In this document: piece by piece, positions 7,038-14,648 of the stretch
Position numbering within the stretch: position 1 is the stretch's first letter
Layout of the letters: each line of letters opens with the position of its first letter
Assembly: GCA_944380625.1 (NCBI GenBank)
Contig: CALWIE010000042.1
Span: forward strand, 1-18,154
Reading direction: 5' to 3'
DNA: 18,154 nt
Source of the DNA: an uncultured Clostridia bacterium
GTDB lineage: Bacteria; Bacillota_A; Clostridia; Oscillospirales; Acutalibacteraceae
Notes under the pieces: generated by a model
What the model saw: the letters and a program-made list of their open reading frames with translations, nothing else
Told to the model about the DNA's origin: nothing
The model's database searches: none
Made by a program: the position numbers and the translations under genes

Positions 7038-8516
7038 ATGCTCATTATGCACGGCATCTCCCGAAGGTGGATGGTCAACACCATCGGGGTGGTCTTCGTC
7101 ATCCTCACCGTGTTCATCACCGTCCTGTCCCTGACCGTGCGCAGCTCCACCTACAACGGCATCGAGCTGGCCCTCTCCGGCCGGGCCGACGAGCTGCTCA
7201 ACGTGCTCTCCAGCGGCTACAACTCCTCCTCGGAGTTCACCGCCATCGCCCGGGACTACATCGAGACCTTCCCCGACAAGAACAACATGGAGATCATGGC
7301 CCTGGACCAACAGGGCCGGGTGTTCATCACCTCCACAGGCTTCGAGCCCGACCAGGGCCAGGTGATGCCCGACTACACCCAGGCCCTGCGCAGCGAGGGG
7401 GACGCGGGCCAGTGGGTGGGAAAGCTCAACACCGGGGAGAAGGTCATGGCCATCACCCGGGTGGTGCGGGACGACAGCGGGAACCTGCTGGGGTCCATAC
7501 GGTACATGGTCTCCATGGAGCGGGCCGACCACCAGACCACGGTGGTCATCCTGTGCCTGGTGGCCCTGGGGCTTTTCATCATGCTGCTGCTGACCCTCTC
7601 GGGGGTGTACTTCATCCGCTCCATCCTCGTCCCCGTGCGCCAGGTCAGCCAGAGCGCCCGGAAAATCGCCCAGGGGGACTTCGCCGTGCGCATTGACAAG
7701 TCCAAGGACGACGAAATCGGCCAGCTCTGCGACGCCATCAACGACATGGCCGGGGAGCTGGGCGCCGCCGAACAGATGAAAAACGACTTCATCTCCTCGG
7801 TCTCCCACGAGCTGCGCACCCCCCTGACCGCCATCAAGGGCTGGGCGGAGACCCTCCAGGAGGGGGCCGACCCCGGCACCGCCGAAAAGGGCATGAACGT
7901 GATCATCCGGGAGTCGGAGCGGCTCTCGGGGCTGGTGGAGGAGCTGTTGGACTTCTCCCGGCTGCAAAACGGGCGCATGCGCCTGCTTGTCTCCCGGATG
8001 GACCTGCTGGCGGAGCTGGACGAGGCGGTGTACATGTTCACCGACCGGGCCCGCACCGAGGGCAAAACCCTCCACTACGAGGAGAACGCCTTCCTGCCCC
8101 CGGTGTACGGGGACGTGGACCGGCTGCGCCAGGTGTTTGTAAACATCCTGGACAACGCCCTGAAGTACACAAGCCCCGGCGGGACCATCACCGTCTCCTC
8201 CCGGGCGGACGACTGGGTGCGGGTCAGCATCGCGGACACGGGCTGCGGCATCCCCGCCGAGCACCTGCCCAACGTGAAAAAGAAGTTTTACAAGGCCAAC
8301 CAGCTGGTCCGGGGCTCCGGCATCGGCCTGGCGGTGGCCGATGAGATCGTGGCCATGCACGGGGGCTCCCTGTCCATTGAGAGCCAAGAGGGGGTGGGCA
8401 CCACCGTGACCATCTCCCTGCCCACCTGCGCCCTTTTGGAGGAAAACCCCCAGCTGGCCGAAAACCCCGAGATCGGCAAATTCATTCAGGAAAGGAACCA
8501 AAACGCCTATGAGTAA
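7038..8516 (+). CDS. Membrane sensor histidine kinase (HAMP, HisKA, HATPase)
   Basis: A 492-residue kinase that should phosphorylate the regulator encoded just upstream. Domains in order: transmembrane helix 1 (about 13-34), an extracytoplasmic sensing region of about 135 residues, possibly a small PAS/Cache-like fold (35-168), transmembrane helix 2 (about 169-193), HAMP (about 194-245), and the dimerisation domain with H-box SVSHELRTPL containing His257. The ATP-binding domain has the N-box NILDNALKYT (Asn373), G1 DTGCGIP (400-406) and G2 GSGIGLAV (426-433). No cytoplasmic PAS domain is present. A polar tail of about 28 residues follows the ATPase fold. The ATG at 7038 has AAAGGAG seven bases upstream. 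The last codons overlap the DUF1385 start by 8 bases. Confidence 0.95.
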   Translation: MLIMHGISRRWMVNTIGVVFVILTVFITVLSLTVRSSTYNGIELALSGRADELLNVLSSGYNSSSEFTAIARDYIETFPDKNNMEIMALDQQGRVFITSTGFEPDQGQVMPDYTQALRSEGDAGQWVGKLNTGEKVMAITRVVRDDSGNLLGSIRYMVSMERADHQTTVVILCLVALGLFIMLLLTLSGVYFIRSILVPVRQVSQSARKIAQGDFAVRIDKSKDDEIGQLCDAINDMAGELGAAEQMKNDFISSVSHELRTPLTAIKGWAETLQEGADPGTAEKGMNVIIRESERLSGLVEELLDFSRLQNGRMRLLVSRMDLLAELDEAVYMFTDRARTEGKTLHYEENAFLPPVYGDVDRLRQVFVNILDNALKYTSPGGTITVSSRADDWVRVSIADTGCGIPAEHLPNVKKKFYKANQLVRGSGIGLAVADEIVAMHGGSLSIESQEGVGTTVTISLPTCALLEENPQLAENPEIGKFIQERNQNAYE

Positions 8517-9447
8517 GAAAATCACCACCATCGGAGGCCAGGCCCTGCTGGAGGGCATCATGATGGTGGGCCCCCAGCGGACGGTGGCCGCCTTCTGCGA
8601 CGGGGAGGGCGCCATCTCCACCGAGGAGATCTCCGCCCCCCGGCTGACAAAAAAATACCCCCTGCTGGGCAAGCCCTTCCTCCGGGGGATCTTCGCCCTG
8701 ATCGACTCCTTCCGCATGGGCTACAAGGCCCTCTCCCTCTCGGCGGACAAGCTGGCCGGGGAGGAGGAAGAGGAGGAGCTTTCGGGCTTTGACAAGTGGC
8801 TCTCCGACCACCTGGGGGAAAAGCTCACCGCCGCCATCATGGGGGTGGCCTCCGTGCTGGGGGTGGCCCTGGCCGTTTTGCTGTTTTTCTTTTTGCCCAC
8901 AGTGCTCTTCAACCTCCTCCAGTCCGCCGTCCCCGGGGACATCGGGGCCTGGCGCTCCCCCTTTGAGGGGGTGCTGCGCATCGGCATCTTCGTGGCCTAC
9001 GTGGCCCTCATCGGCCTGGTGCCGGACATCAAGCGCACCTTCCAGTACCACGGCGCCGAGCACAAGACCATCTTCTGCTACGAAAACGACCTGCCCCTGA
9101 CAGTGGAAAACGTCCGCAAACAGGGCCGGTTCCACCCCCGGTGCGGCACAAGCTTTCTGCTGCTGATGCTCCTTCTGGGCATTGTGGCGGGGTTTTTCAT
9201 CCCCTTTTCCAACCCCTTCCTGCGCACCTTCACAAAGCTTTTGTGCATCCCGGTGATCATGAACATCGGCTATGAGGTCCAAAAGGCCTGCTCCCGCCAC
9301 GAGGGCCTGCTCTCCCGGATCGTCACCGCCCCCGGCCTGTGGATGCAGCGCCTGACGGTCAAAGAGCCCGACGACAACATGATCCGCGCGGCCATCGCCG
9401 CCATGGAGGCCGTCATCCCCGAAAACGGCGAGGACCTGGTCCGGTGA
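8509..9447 (+). CDS. DUF1385 membrane protein (YqhQ family)
   Basis: A 312-residue member of DUF1385, a family of unknown biochemical role that includes B. subtilis YqhQ. Family hallmarks are GGQALLEGIMM at the N-terminus (residues 9-19), YHGAEHKTIFCYE (180-192) and RFHPRCGTSF (207-216); the His, Glu and Cys residues in these could bind metal, which is a guess. Four hydrophobic stretches stand out: about 108-138, 154-174, 215-234 and 240-257. The acidic run EEEEEE lies at 85-90. In many Firmicutes this gene stands before prmC and prfA, as it does here for prmC. It overlaps the kinase gene by 8 bases (ATGAGTAA) and prmC by 4 (GTGA), which points to one mRNA with coupled translation. Confidence 0.92.
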   Translation: MSKKITTIGGQALLEGIMMVGPQRTVAAFCDGEGAISTEEISAPRLTKKYPLLGKPFLRGIFALIDSFRMGYKALSLSADKLAGEEEEEELSGFDKWLSDHLGEKLTAAIMGVASVLGVALAVLLFFFLPTVLFNLLQSAVPGDIGAWRSPFEGVLRIGIFVAYVALIGLVPDIKRTFQYHGAEHKTIFCYENDLPLTVENVRKQGRFHPRCGTSFLLLMLLLGIVAGFFIPFSNPFLRTFTKLLCIPVIMNIGYEVQKACSRHEGLLSRIVTAPGLWMQRLTVKEPDDNMIRAAIAAMEAVIPENGEDLVR

Positions 9448-10301
9448 CCTGCCGGCGGCTGTACCTCCTCGCCCGGCAGAGGCTTGCCCAGGCGGGGGTG
9501 GATTCCCCCGGGGGGGACGCCTCCCTGCTGGCGGAAAAATTCCTGGGGCTGGACCGGGCGGCCCTGGCCGTCCGGGGGGAGGGGGAGCCCGCCCCCGGGC
9601 AGGAGGCGGCCTTCCTCCAGGGGGTGGAGGAGCGCTGCGCCCGCCGCCCCCTCCAGTACATCCTGGGGGAGTGGGAGTTTATGGGCCTCCCCCTGGCGGT
9701 GGGGGAGGGCGTCCTCTGCCCCCGGGAGGACACCGCCGTCCTGGTGGAGGCCCTGGCCCAGGGCCTGGGGGACGCGCCCTCCCCCCGGGGGGTGGACCTG
9801 TGCGCGGGAACCGGGGCTGTGGGCCTGGGGCTTTCGTCCCTCCTGCCAGGCCTCTCCGTCTGGTGCGTGGAGCTCTCGGACCAGGCTCTGCCCTACCTGC
9901 GGGAAAACATCGCCCGCCACGGCCGGGGGCGCGCCGCGGCCCTTCAGGGGGACGTCCTCTCCCCGGGGTTTGCCGCCCGCTTCCCCGACGGGAGCCTGGA
10001 CTTTTTGGCCTCCAACCGCCCCTGCGTCGTGACTGGGGAGCTCCCCACCCTTCGGCCGGAGGTGCGGAAAGAGCCCGCCCTTGCCCTGGACGGGGGCGGG
10101 GACGGCCTGGTGTTCTACCGGGCCATCGCCCGGCTGTGGCTGCCCAAGCTAAGGCCCGGGGGCCTGGCGGCGGTGGAGATTGGCGAGACCCAGGGCCCTG
10201 CCGTAGAGGCCCTCTTCCGCCAGGGGGACCTCTGCTCTGTAAAGACCCTCCCGGACTGGGCCGGCTTGGACCGGGTGGTCACCGGGCGGCGGCCCCTGTA
10301 A
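9444..10301 (+). CDS. prmC: Release factor glutamine methyltransferase PrmC with altered NPPY motif
   Basis: A 285-residue protein of normal PrmC length. PrmC methylates the Gln of the GGQ motif in release factors RF1 and RF2. The start is the GTG at 9444, in a GTGA overlap with the DUF1385 stop, with GAGGA nine bases upstream. The N-terminal helical domain, QYILGEWEF (71-79), PREDTAVLVE (93-102), the SAM-binding motif VDLCAGTGAVGLGL (117-130) and LDGGGDGLVFYR (215-226) all fit. Oddly, the catalytic N-P-P-Y motif reads N-R-P-C (191-194; AAC CGC CCC TGC at 10014-10025). The Asn that holds the substrate amide is kept, but one Pro and the Tyr are lost. Either activity is altered or a real cell tolerates the change. 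prfA, the common next gene, is absent. Confidence 0.88.
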   Translation: MTCRRLYLLARQRLAQAGVDSPGGDASLLAEKFLGLDRAALAVRGEGEPAPGQEAAFLQGVEERCARRPLQYILGEWEFMGLPLAVGEGVLCPREDTAVLVEALAQGLGDAPSPRGVDLCAGTGAVGLGLSSLLPGLSVWCVELSDQALPYLRENIARHGRGRAAALQGDVLSPGFAARFPDGSLDFLASNRPCVVTGELPTLRPEVRKEPALALDGGGDGLVFYRAIARLWLPKLRPGGLAAVEIGETQGPAVEALFRQGDLCSVKTLPDWAGLDRVVTGRRPL

Positions 10302-10330
10302 AGGTCCTAATTTTCCCATCCCGTTTCAAA

Positions 10331-10362
10331 AGGACGGCCCGGCAGTTTTGCCGGGCCGTCCT
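10331..10362 (-). terminator. Rho-independent terminator of the GH3 gene (possibly bidirectional)
   Basis: A perfect 14-bp stem, AGGACGGCCCGGCA with TGCCGGGCCGTCCT, encloses a 4-base loop. On the minus strand it ends in TTTT, so it best terminates the GH3 gene whose stop lies 20 bases before. On the plus strand the tail CTCTGCTCTT is only weakly T-rich, but the same hairpin is the only candidate stop for the prmC operon. Confidence 0.85.
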
Positions 10363-10381
10363 CTCTGCTCTTGCGGGGGAA

Positions 10382-12637
10382 TTACCCCGTCACCTTCAAA
10401 AGGCCCTGGGCCCGGGGGCCGCTGCCCTCCTCCAAGAACAGCTCCACCTCTCCGGGCTCGGGGGCAAATTCCATCTCCAGGTTCCACAGGGCCAGCTCCT
10501 CCCAGCCCAGGGACAGGCGGCAGGCGCGCTCCTCCCCCGCCTTTAAAAACACCTTGTCAAAGGCCTTCAGCTCCCGGACGCGGCGCACAGTGCTGGCCTG
10601 TACGTCGTGGATATAGAGCTGGGGCACCGCCCAGCCGTCCATGGGCCCGGTGTTCCTCAAGGTGAAGGCCACCTGGGCCCGCCTGCCTGCCCGCAGCTCC
10701 TCCAGGGAGATCTCCCCGGGGAACTCCACCTGCTCCAGGGCAAAGGCCGTGTAGGAGAGGCCGAAGCCAAAGGGGTACAGGGGCCGGTTTGCCTCGTCCC
10801 AGTAGCGCATGGGGTCGTAAGAGGACTTGGGGTTGTAGTAGCAGGGCAGCTGCCCCACGCTCCGGGGCAGGGAGGCCGGCAGCCTGCCCGAGGGGCAGGT
10901 CTTCCCCAAAAGGATCTCCGCCAGGGCACGGCCGCCCCAGGGCCCGGGGTAGAAGGAGTACACCACCCCCTGGGCGCCCTGGCACAGCTCCGGCAGGGCG
11001 TAGGGCCTCCCGGCGATCACCACGGCCACAACGGGCGTCCCCGTCTCAAGAACCGCCCGGCACAGCTCCTCCTGGACGCCGGGCAGCCTCAAAGTGGAGC
11101 TGTCCACCCCTTCGCCGCAGTCCATCTGCACCTCCCCGCCGATGACCGCCGCCCCGTTCACGTCGAAAGCCGCCCCGGAAAACCGGCTGGAGGACCCTCC
11201 CACCGCCAGGATGACCAGGTCGCTCTCCCGGGCCAGGTCCACCGCCTGGGGGATGCCGCCGGGGTCTGTGCCGCACACGGCGCAGCCGGGGGCATAGGGG
11301 ATCTGCTCTCCCAAAAGCTCTTGCAGCCCCTCCCGCAGGGTGACCCCCTCCCCTTCCGCCTGGGCGGGGGTGTAGTCCCCCAGCTGGTTGTAGAGGCTGT
11401 CGGCCTGGGGGCCGATCAGGGCGATCTTCCGCCCCTGGGCCCTCAGGGGCAGGACCCCCTGGTTCTTCAGCAGCACCGCCCCCTGGCGGGCCAGCTCCAG
11501 GCTCTGGGGGTATTTTTCCACGCCGAAGGCCTCCGGCTCTGTCTCCTCCAAATAGGGGTGCTCAAACAGGCCCTGGCGGAACTTCAGCTCCAGCACCCGG
11601 AGCACCGCCCGGTCCAGCTCCTCCTGGGCGACAAGGCCCTGCTCCACCGCCTCCTCCAGGTGGGCGAAACCCTGGTCCCACAGGCTGATGTCCACCCCGG
11701 ACCGGAGGGCCAGCGCCCCCGAGGCGGCGTGGGAGCCGGTCAGGTTGTCCAGCCGGTCAATGGCGGTGCCGTCGGCCATCACCGCCCCGGAAAATCCCAG
11801 CTCCCCCCGGAGCACGTCCTGCAAAAGGCGGCGGTTCGCGTGGCAGTAGACCCCGTCGATCTCGTTGTAGGCGGCCATAACCCCTTCCACCCCGGCCTCG
11901 CAGCAGGCCTTCATGGGGGGCAGGTGGATCTCCCGCAGCTCCCGGGGGCCGATGCGGGCGGCGCTGGCGTTGACGCCCCCGGTGGTCTCCCCCTGGGCGC
12001 AGAAGTGCTTGGCCACCACCGGCACCCCGGCCTCCTGGCAGCCGGTGACAGCCGCCTTGGCCAGGGCGGCGCAGAGATAGGGGTCCTCCCCGTAGCACTC
12101 CTCGCTGCGGCCCCACCGGGGGTCCCGGAGCACGTCCAGCATGGAGACCAGGGCGTAGTCCACCCCCAGCTCCTTGAGCTGCCTGCCGCAGACGCCGTAG
12201 GCCTCCCGGGTGAGGGCCGGGTTCCAGGCGGCGCCCACCCCCAGGTTCACCGGCAGCAGGTAGCCGTCCAGGGCCTGGTGGCCGTGGGGGCACTCGGTGC
12301 TCATCAGCATGGGGATCCCCAGCCGGGAGTGGTCCAGCACATATTTTTGGGCCAGGTTGTAGGCCCGCTTCATATAGGGGCCGTACAGCCCGTTGCGAAA
12401 GTCCTTCTGGCTCCAGGGGTCGGCCCGGTACAGGCCGTAGAGCACCCCCAGGCCCCCATAGGTTTCCACCTCTTTTTGAAACTCCGGGGAAAGGCGGATC
12501 TCCTCCCCCTCCCGGGTGTAGGCGGCAAAGCCGTACAGCCGCTGGTTCACCTGGCCCACTTTCTCCCGCAGGGTCATGCGGGAGAGCAGGTCCCGGGCCC
12601 GCTCCCGGGGGGATCTGGATGGGTCTTGGTACAGCAT
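10382..12637 (-). CDS. Glycoside hydrolase family 3 enzyme, probably beta-glucosidase-like
   Basis: A 751-residue GH3 enzyme without a signal peptide, so probably cytoplasmic and acting on imported oligosaccharides or glycosides. The N-terminal barrel has E-C-P-H-G (115-119), RDPRWGRSEE.YGEDP (171-185), KHF (210-212) and the nucleophile Asp289 in GFSGAVMADGTAID; the usual context is SDW or SDG. The second domain begins near 385 and holds the likely acid/base Glu509 in GEGVDSSTLRLPG. A fibronectin III-like C-terminal domain is seen from about 660, with VPQLYIHD. The ATG follows AGGAGG. The gene stands alone between two terminators, with no sugar transporter or regulator next to it. Beta-glucosidase is the commonest activity, but xylosidase or other exo-activities cannot be excluded. 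Confidence 0.92.
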   Translation of the reverse strand: MLYQDPSRSPRERARDLLSRMTLREKVGQVNQRLYGFAAYTREGEEIRLSPEFQKEVETYGGLGVLYGLYRADPWSQKDFRNGLYGPYMKRAYNLAQKYVLDHSRLGIPMLMSTECPHGHQALDGYLLPVNLGVGAAWNPALTREAYGVCGRQLKELGVDYALVSMLDVLRDPRWGRSEECYGEDPYLCAALAKAAVTGCQEAGVPVVAKHFCAQGETTGGVNASAARIGPRELREIHLPPMKACCEAGVEGVMAAYNEIDGVYCHANRRLLQDVLRGELGFSGAVMADGTAIDRLDNLTGSHAASGALALRSGVDISLWDQGFAHLEEAVEQGLVAQEELDRAVLRVLELKFRQGLFEHPYLEETEPEAFGVEKYPQSLELARQGAVLLKNQGVLPLRAQGRKIALIGPQADSLYNQLGDYTPAQAEGEGVTLREGLQELLGEQIPYAPGCAVCGTDPGGIPQAVDLARESDLVILAVGGSSSRFSGAAFDVNGAAVIGGEVQMDCGEGVDSSTLRLPGVQEELCRAVLETGTPVVAVVIAGRPYALPELCQGAQGVVYSFYPGPWGGRALAEILLGKTCPSGRLPASLPRSVGQLPCYYNPKSSYDPMRYWDEANRPLYPFGFGLSYTAFALEQVEFPGEISLEELRAGRRAQVAFTLRNTGPMDGWAVPQLYIHDVQASTVRRVRELKAFDKVFLKAGEERACRLSLGWEELALWNLEMEFAPEPGEVELFLEEGSGPRAQGLLKVTG

Positions 12638-12669
12638 GGCATCTTCCTCCTGGTTTTTAAACTGCTCCT

Positions 12670-12698
12670 ATCTTACTCGCAAAAGGCCCCGGGCGCAA
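12670..12698 (-). promoter_or_regulatory. Weak candidate promoter of the GH3 gene
   Basis: On the minus strand TTGCGC (12698-12693) and TAAGAT (12675-12670) are 17 bases apart, with matches of 3/6 and 4/6 to sigma-A consensus. The position, about 30 bases before the start codon and after the pot terminator, is right. The weak match suggests that an activator is needed or that the true promoter is not recognised. Confidence 0.35.
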
Positions 12699-12719
12699 CC
12701 CAAAAAGGGAAAATCCCCC

Positions 12720-12755
12720 AAAAAAGGCCCGCGGGGCTCAAAAAGCCCGCGGGCC
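12720..12755 (-). terminator. Rho-independent terminator of the pot operon
   Basis: GGCCCGCGGGGCT and AGCCCGCGGGCC form a 12-bp stem with one bulged G and a loop of about five bases (12726-12755). On the minus strand it is followed by six T residues (12725-12720). It lies 23 bases after the potD stop codon. Confidence 0.9.
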
Positions 12756-12778
12756 TGTATCTTTTTAGGAGGCGCGCC

Positions 12779-13831
12779 TCAGCCGCAGGCGGCCATAAAC
12801 TCTGTCCAAATGCGGTTGTGGACCTCCAGAGCCTCGGCGGAGATGTTCTCAATCATCTCCATGTTGCCGCCGTCCATCCCCTCGGGCAGGGTCAAAAAAC
12901 CCTTGTACTCCGGGGAGATATACTCCTCCGCATCCAGGTTGGTGCAGTAGTACCCCAGGTACTCAAAGCACTGGGCGGCCACCTCCGGCCGGAGGATATA
13001 GTCCATAAACTGGTAGGCCGCCTCCGGGTTGGGGGCGTTTTGAGGGATGAACTGGGCCATCACCCCAAAGCCGATGCCCTCCTCGGGGAAGACCACCTCC
13101 AAATCGGGGTTGGCCATTTTGGCCATGGTCACCTGGGAGGTGTACAGCACCGCGGCGCCCACCTCGCCGGAGAGCAGGTCGTCCTGGGTGTTGTCGTCCT
13201 TGATGAGCCGGATGTTGGGGGCCAGCTCCAAAAGCTTCTCCCCGGCGGCCTCAATGACGGCGGTGTCCTCGGTGTTGTAGCTCTCCCCCAGGACCTTCAG
13301 GGCCATGCCGTTGATCACCCGGAAGTTGGCGATGACGCCCAGGTTGTCCTCCAGGGCGGCGTCCCACAGGTCTTTGTAGCCGTGGATCTCCACGTCCACC
13401 AGGCTGGGATCGTAGACGATGGTCTGCACCCCGGCGCCGTAGGGGACGGTGTACTTGTCCTCGGGGTCGTAGAACTGCCCCTGGTACACCGGGTTGATGC
13501 TGCCGTAGTGCTCCAGCTTTCCGGTGTCCAGCTCTTGGACCAGCCCCTCCTGGATGGCCGTCTCGATGATGTAGTCGTCGGCGATGACCACATCGTAGTC
13601 CCCGCCCTCGGCGGCCTCCAGGCGGGCCAGCATGGTCTCGTCGGTGTCAAAGTTGGAGTAGGTCACAGCAATGCCCGTCTCCTCGGTAAAGCCGTCCAGC
13701 ACCTCCTGGGGGAACATGTTCTCCCAGGTGTAGAGCACCAGCGTCCCGTTTTCCCCGCCGGCGTCCCCGCAGGCCCCCAGGGTGGCGGCCAGCAGCAGAG
13801 CGGCAAGGGCGGCGGCTAAAAATCGTTTCAT
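12779..13831 (-). CDS. potD: PotD/PotF-like solute-binding lipoprotein with a divergent ligand pocket
   Basis: A 350-residue extracellular solute-binding lipoprotein: lysine-arginine start, hydrophobic core, lipobox LGAC with Cys21. The fold is of the PotD type, with LVLYTWENMFPQEVLDGF (31-48), TYSNFDTDETMLARLEA (57-73) and DYDVVIADDY (78-87). It should deliver ligand to the PotBC permease. By my ungapped alignment with E. coli PotD, Trp34 is kept (Trp36), but Tyr37, Ser83, Tyr85, Asp168, Glu171, Trp229, Trp255 and Asp257 become Met39, Ala84, Asp86, Asn169, Val172, Tyr230, Gly256 and Met258. The annotation as spermidine/putrescine-binding is therefore doubtful, although the family is clear. 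The ATG overlaps the potC stop (ATGA); the AAAGGA site is about 12 bases away, so coupling probably matters. A start further upstream would lie inside potC. Confidence 0.88.
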   Translation of the reverse strand: MKRFLAAALAALLLAATLGACGDAGGENGTLVLYTWENMFPQEVLDGFTEETGIAVTYSNFDTDETMLARLEAAEGGDYDVVIADDYIIETAIQEGLVQELDTGKLEHYGSINPVYQGQFYDPEDKYTVPYGAGVQTIVYDPSLVDVEIHGYKDLWDAALEDNLGVIANFRVINGMALKVLGESYNTEDTAVIEAAGEKLLELAPNIRLIKDDNTQDDLLSGEVGAAVLYTSQVTMAKMANPDLEVVFPEEGIGFGVMAQFIPQNAPNPEAAYQFMDYILRPEVAAQCFEYLGYYCTNLDAEEYISPEYKGFLTLPEGMDGGNMEMIENISAEALEVHNRIWTEFMAACG

Positions 13832-14634
13832 TTTCCGGCCACGTCCTTTCCTTTTTCTTGTTTTTTCGGCCCCCGCCCCAGCAGGGCGGCCAGCCCGCAC
13901 AGCAGCAGGGTGGCCAAAAACAGCAGGGTGCAAAGGGCGTTGATCTCGGGGGTGACCCCCGTTTTCAACTGGGTGTAGATGCGCACCGGCAGGGTGGTGG
14001 TGTCCACGCCGGTGACAAACACGCTGATGATCACGTCGTCCATGCTCATGGCGAAAGCCAAAAGCATCCCCGAGGCGATGGCCGGGGCCACCAGGGGCAG
14101 GATGATGTCGAAAAACACCCGCAGCCGGGAGGCCCCCAGGTCCTGGGCGGCCTCGGGCAGGCTTTTGTCCATGCCCACCAGCCGGGCCTTCACCAGCATG
14201 AACACATAGGGGATGGAAAAGGCCGTGTGGGCGATGACCAGGGCCCCCATGCCGAAGGGGATCCCCACCAGGGAGAAAAAGGCCATGAACACCATCCCCA
14301 AAATGATCTCCGGGATCATGATGGGCAGGGTGGAGATATACTCCACCGCCCCCTGCAAGGGGAGCTTCACCCGGCTCATGCCATAGGCCCCCAGGGTGCC
14401 GATCACCCCGGCGGAGAGGCTGCTGAGCACCCCCAGCACCAGGGAGTTCACCAGGGAGGAAAACAGGGCCCCGTCCCGGAAGAGCTCCTCGTACCAGCGC
14501 AGGGAAAAGCCTCCCCACACAGAGCTTATCTTGCTCTCGTTAAAGGAGTAGACGATCACGATCAAAATGGGCACGTACATCAGCGCCAGAACAGCGCCCA
14601 AATACACAAGGGGCAGCTTGGTGCGGTTTTTCAC
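13828..14634 (-). CDS. potC: ABC transporter permease PotC
   Basis: A 268-residue inner-membrane permease of the polyamine/iron/molybdate type with about six hydrophobic helices, the first at residues 8-29. The cytoplasmic EAA loop that docks on the ATPase reads EAAQDLGASRLRVFFDIILP (about 165-184). LPIMIPEIILGM in the middle is typical of PotC. I chose the GTG at 14634 because GGAGG lies about six bases before it and the protein then has the usual length; the open frame extends further upstream only as an overlap with potB. It starts 14 bases after potB and shares an ATGA with potD. Together with PotB it should form the membrane channel of the PotABCD transporter. Confidence 0.93.
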   Translation of the reverse strand: MKNRTKLPLVYLGAVLALMYVPILIVIVYSFNESKISSVWGGFSLRWYEELFRDGALFSSLVNSLVLGVLSSLSAGVIGTLGAYGMSRVKLPLQGAVEYISTLPIMIPEIILGMVFMAFFSLVGIPFGMGALVIAHTAFSIPYVFMLVKARLVGMDKSLPEAAQDLGASRLRVFFDIILPLVAPAIASGMLLAFAMSMDDVIISVFVTGVDTTTLPVRIYTQLKTGVTPEINALCTLLFLATLLLCGLAALLGRGPKKQEKGKDVAGK

Positions 14635-14648
14635 GTCCGTCCTCCTCT

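Noticed and set aside
7011..8717. A 568-codon open frame on the minus strand
   Set aside because: It is antisense to the histidine kinase and has no family resemblance or ribosome binding site; it results from GC-rich third positions.
10607..13819. A 1070-codon open frame on the plus strand
   Set aside because: It lies antisense to the GH3 and potD genes, whose products match known families; its translation is Gly/Pro/His/Gln-rich low-complexity sequence, typical of GC-rich shadow frames.
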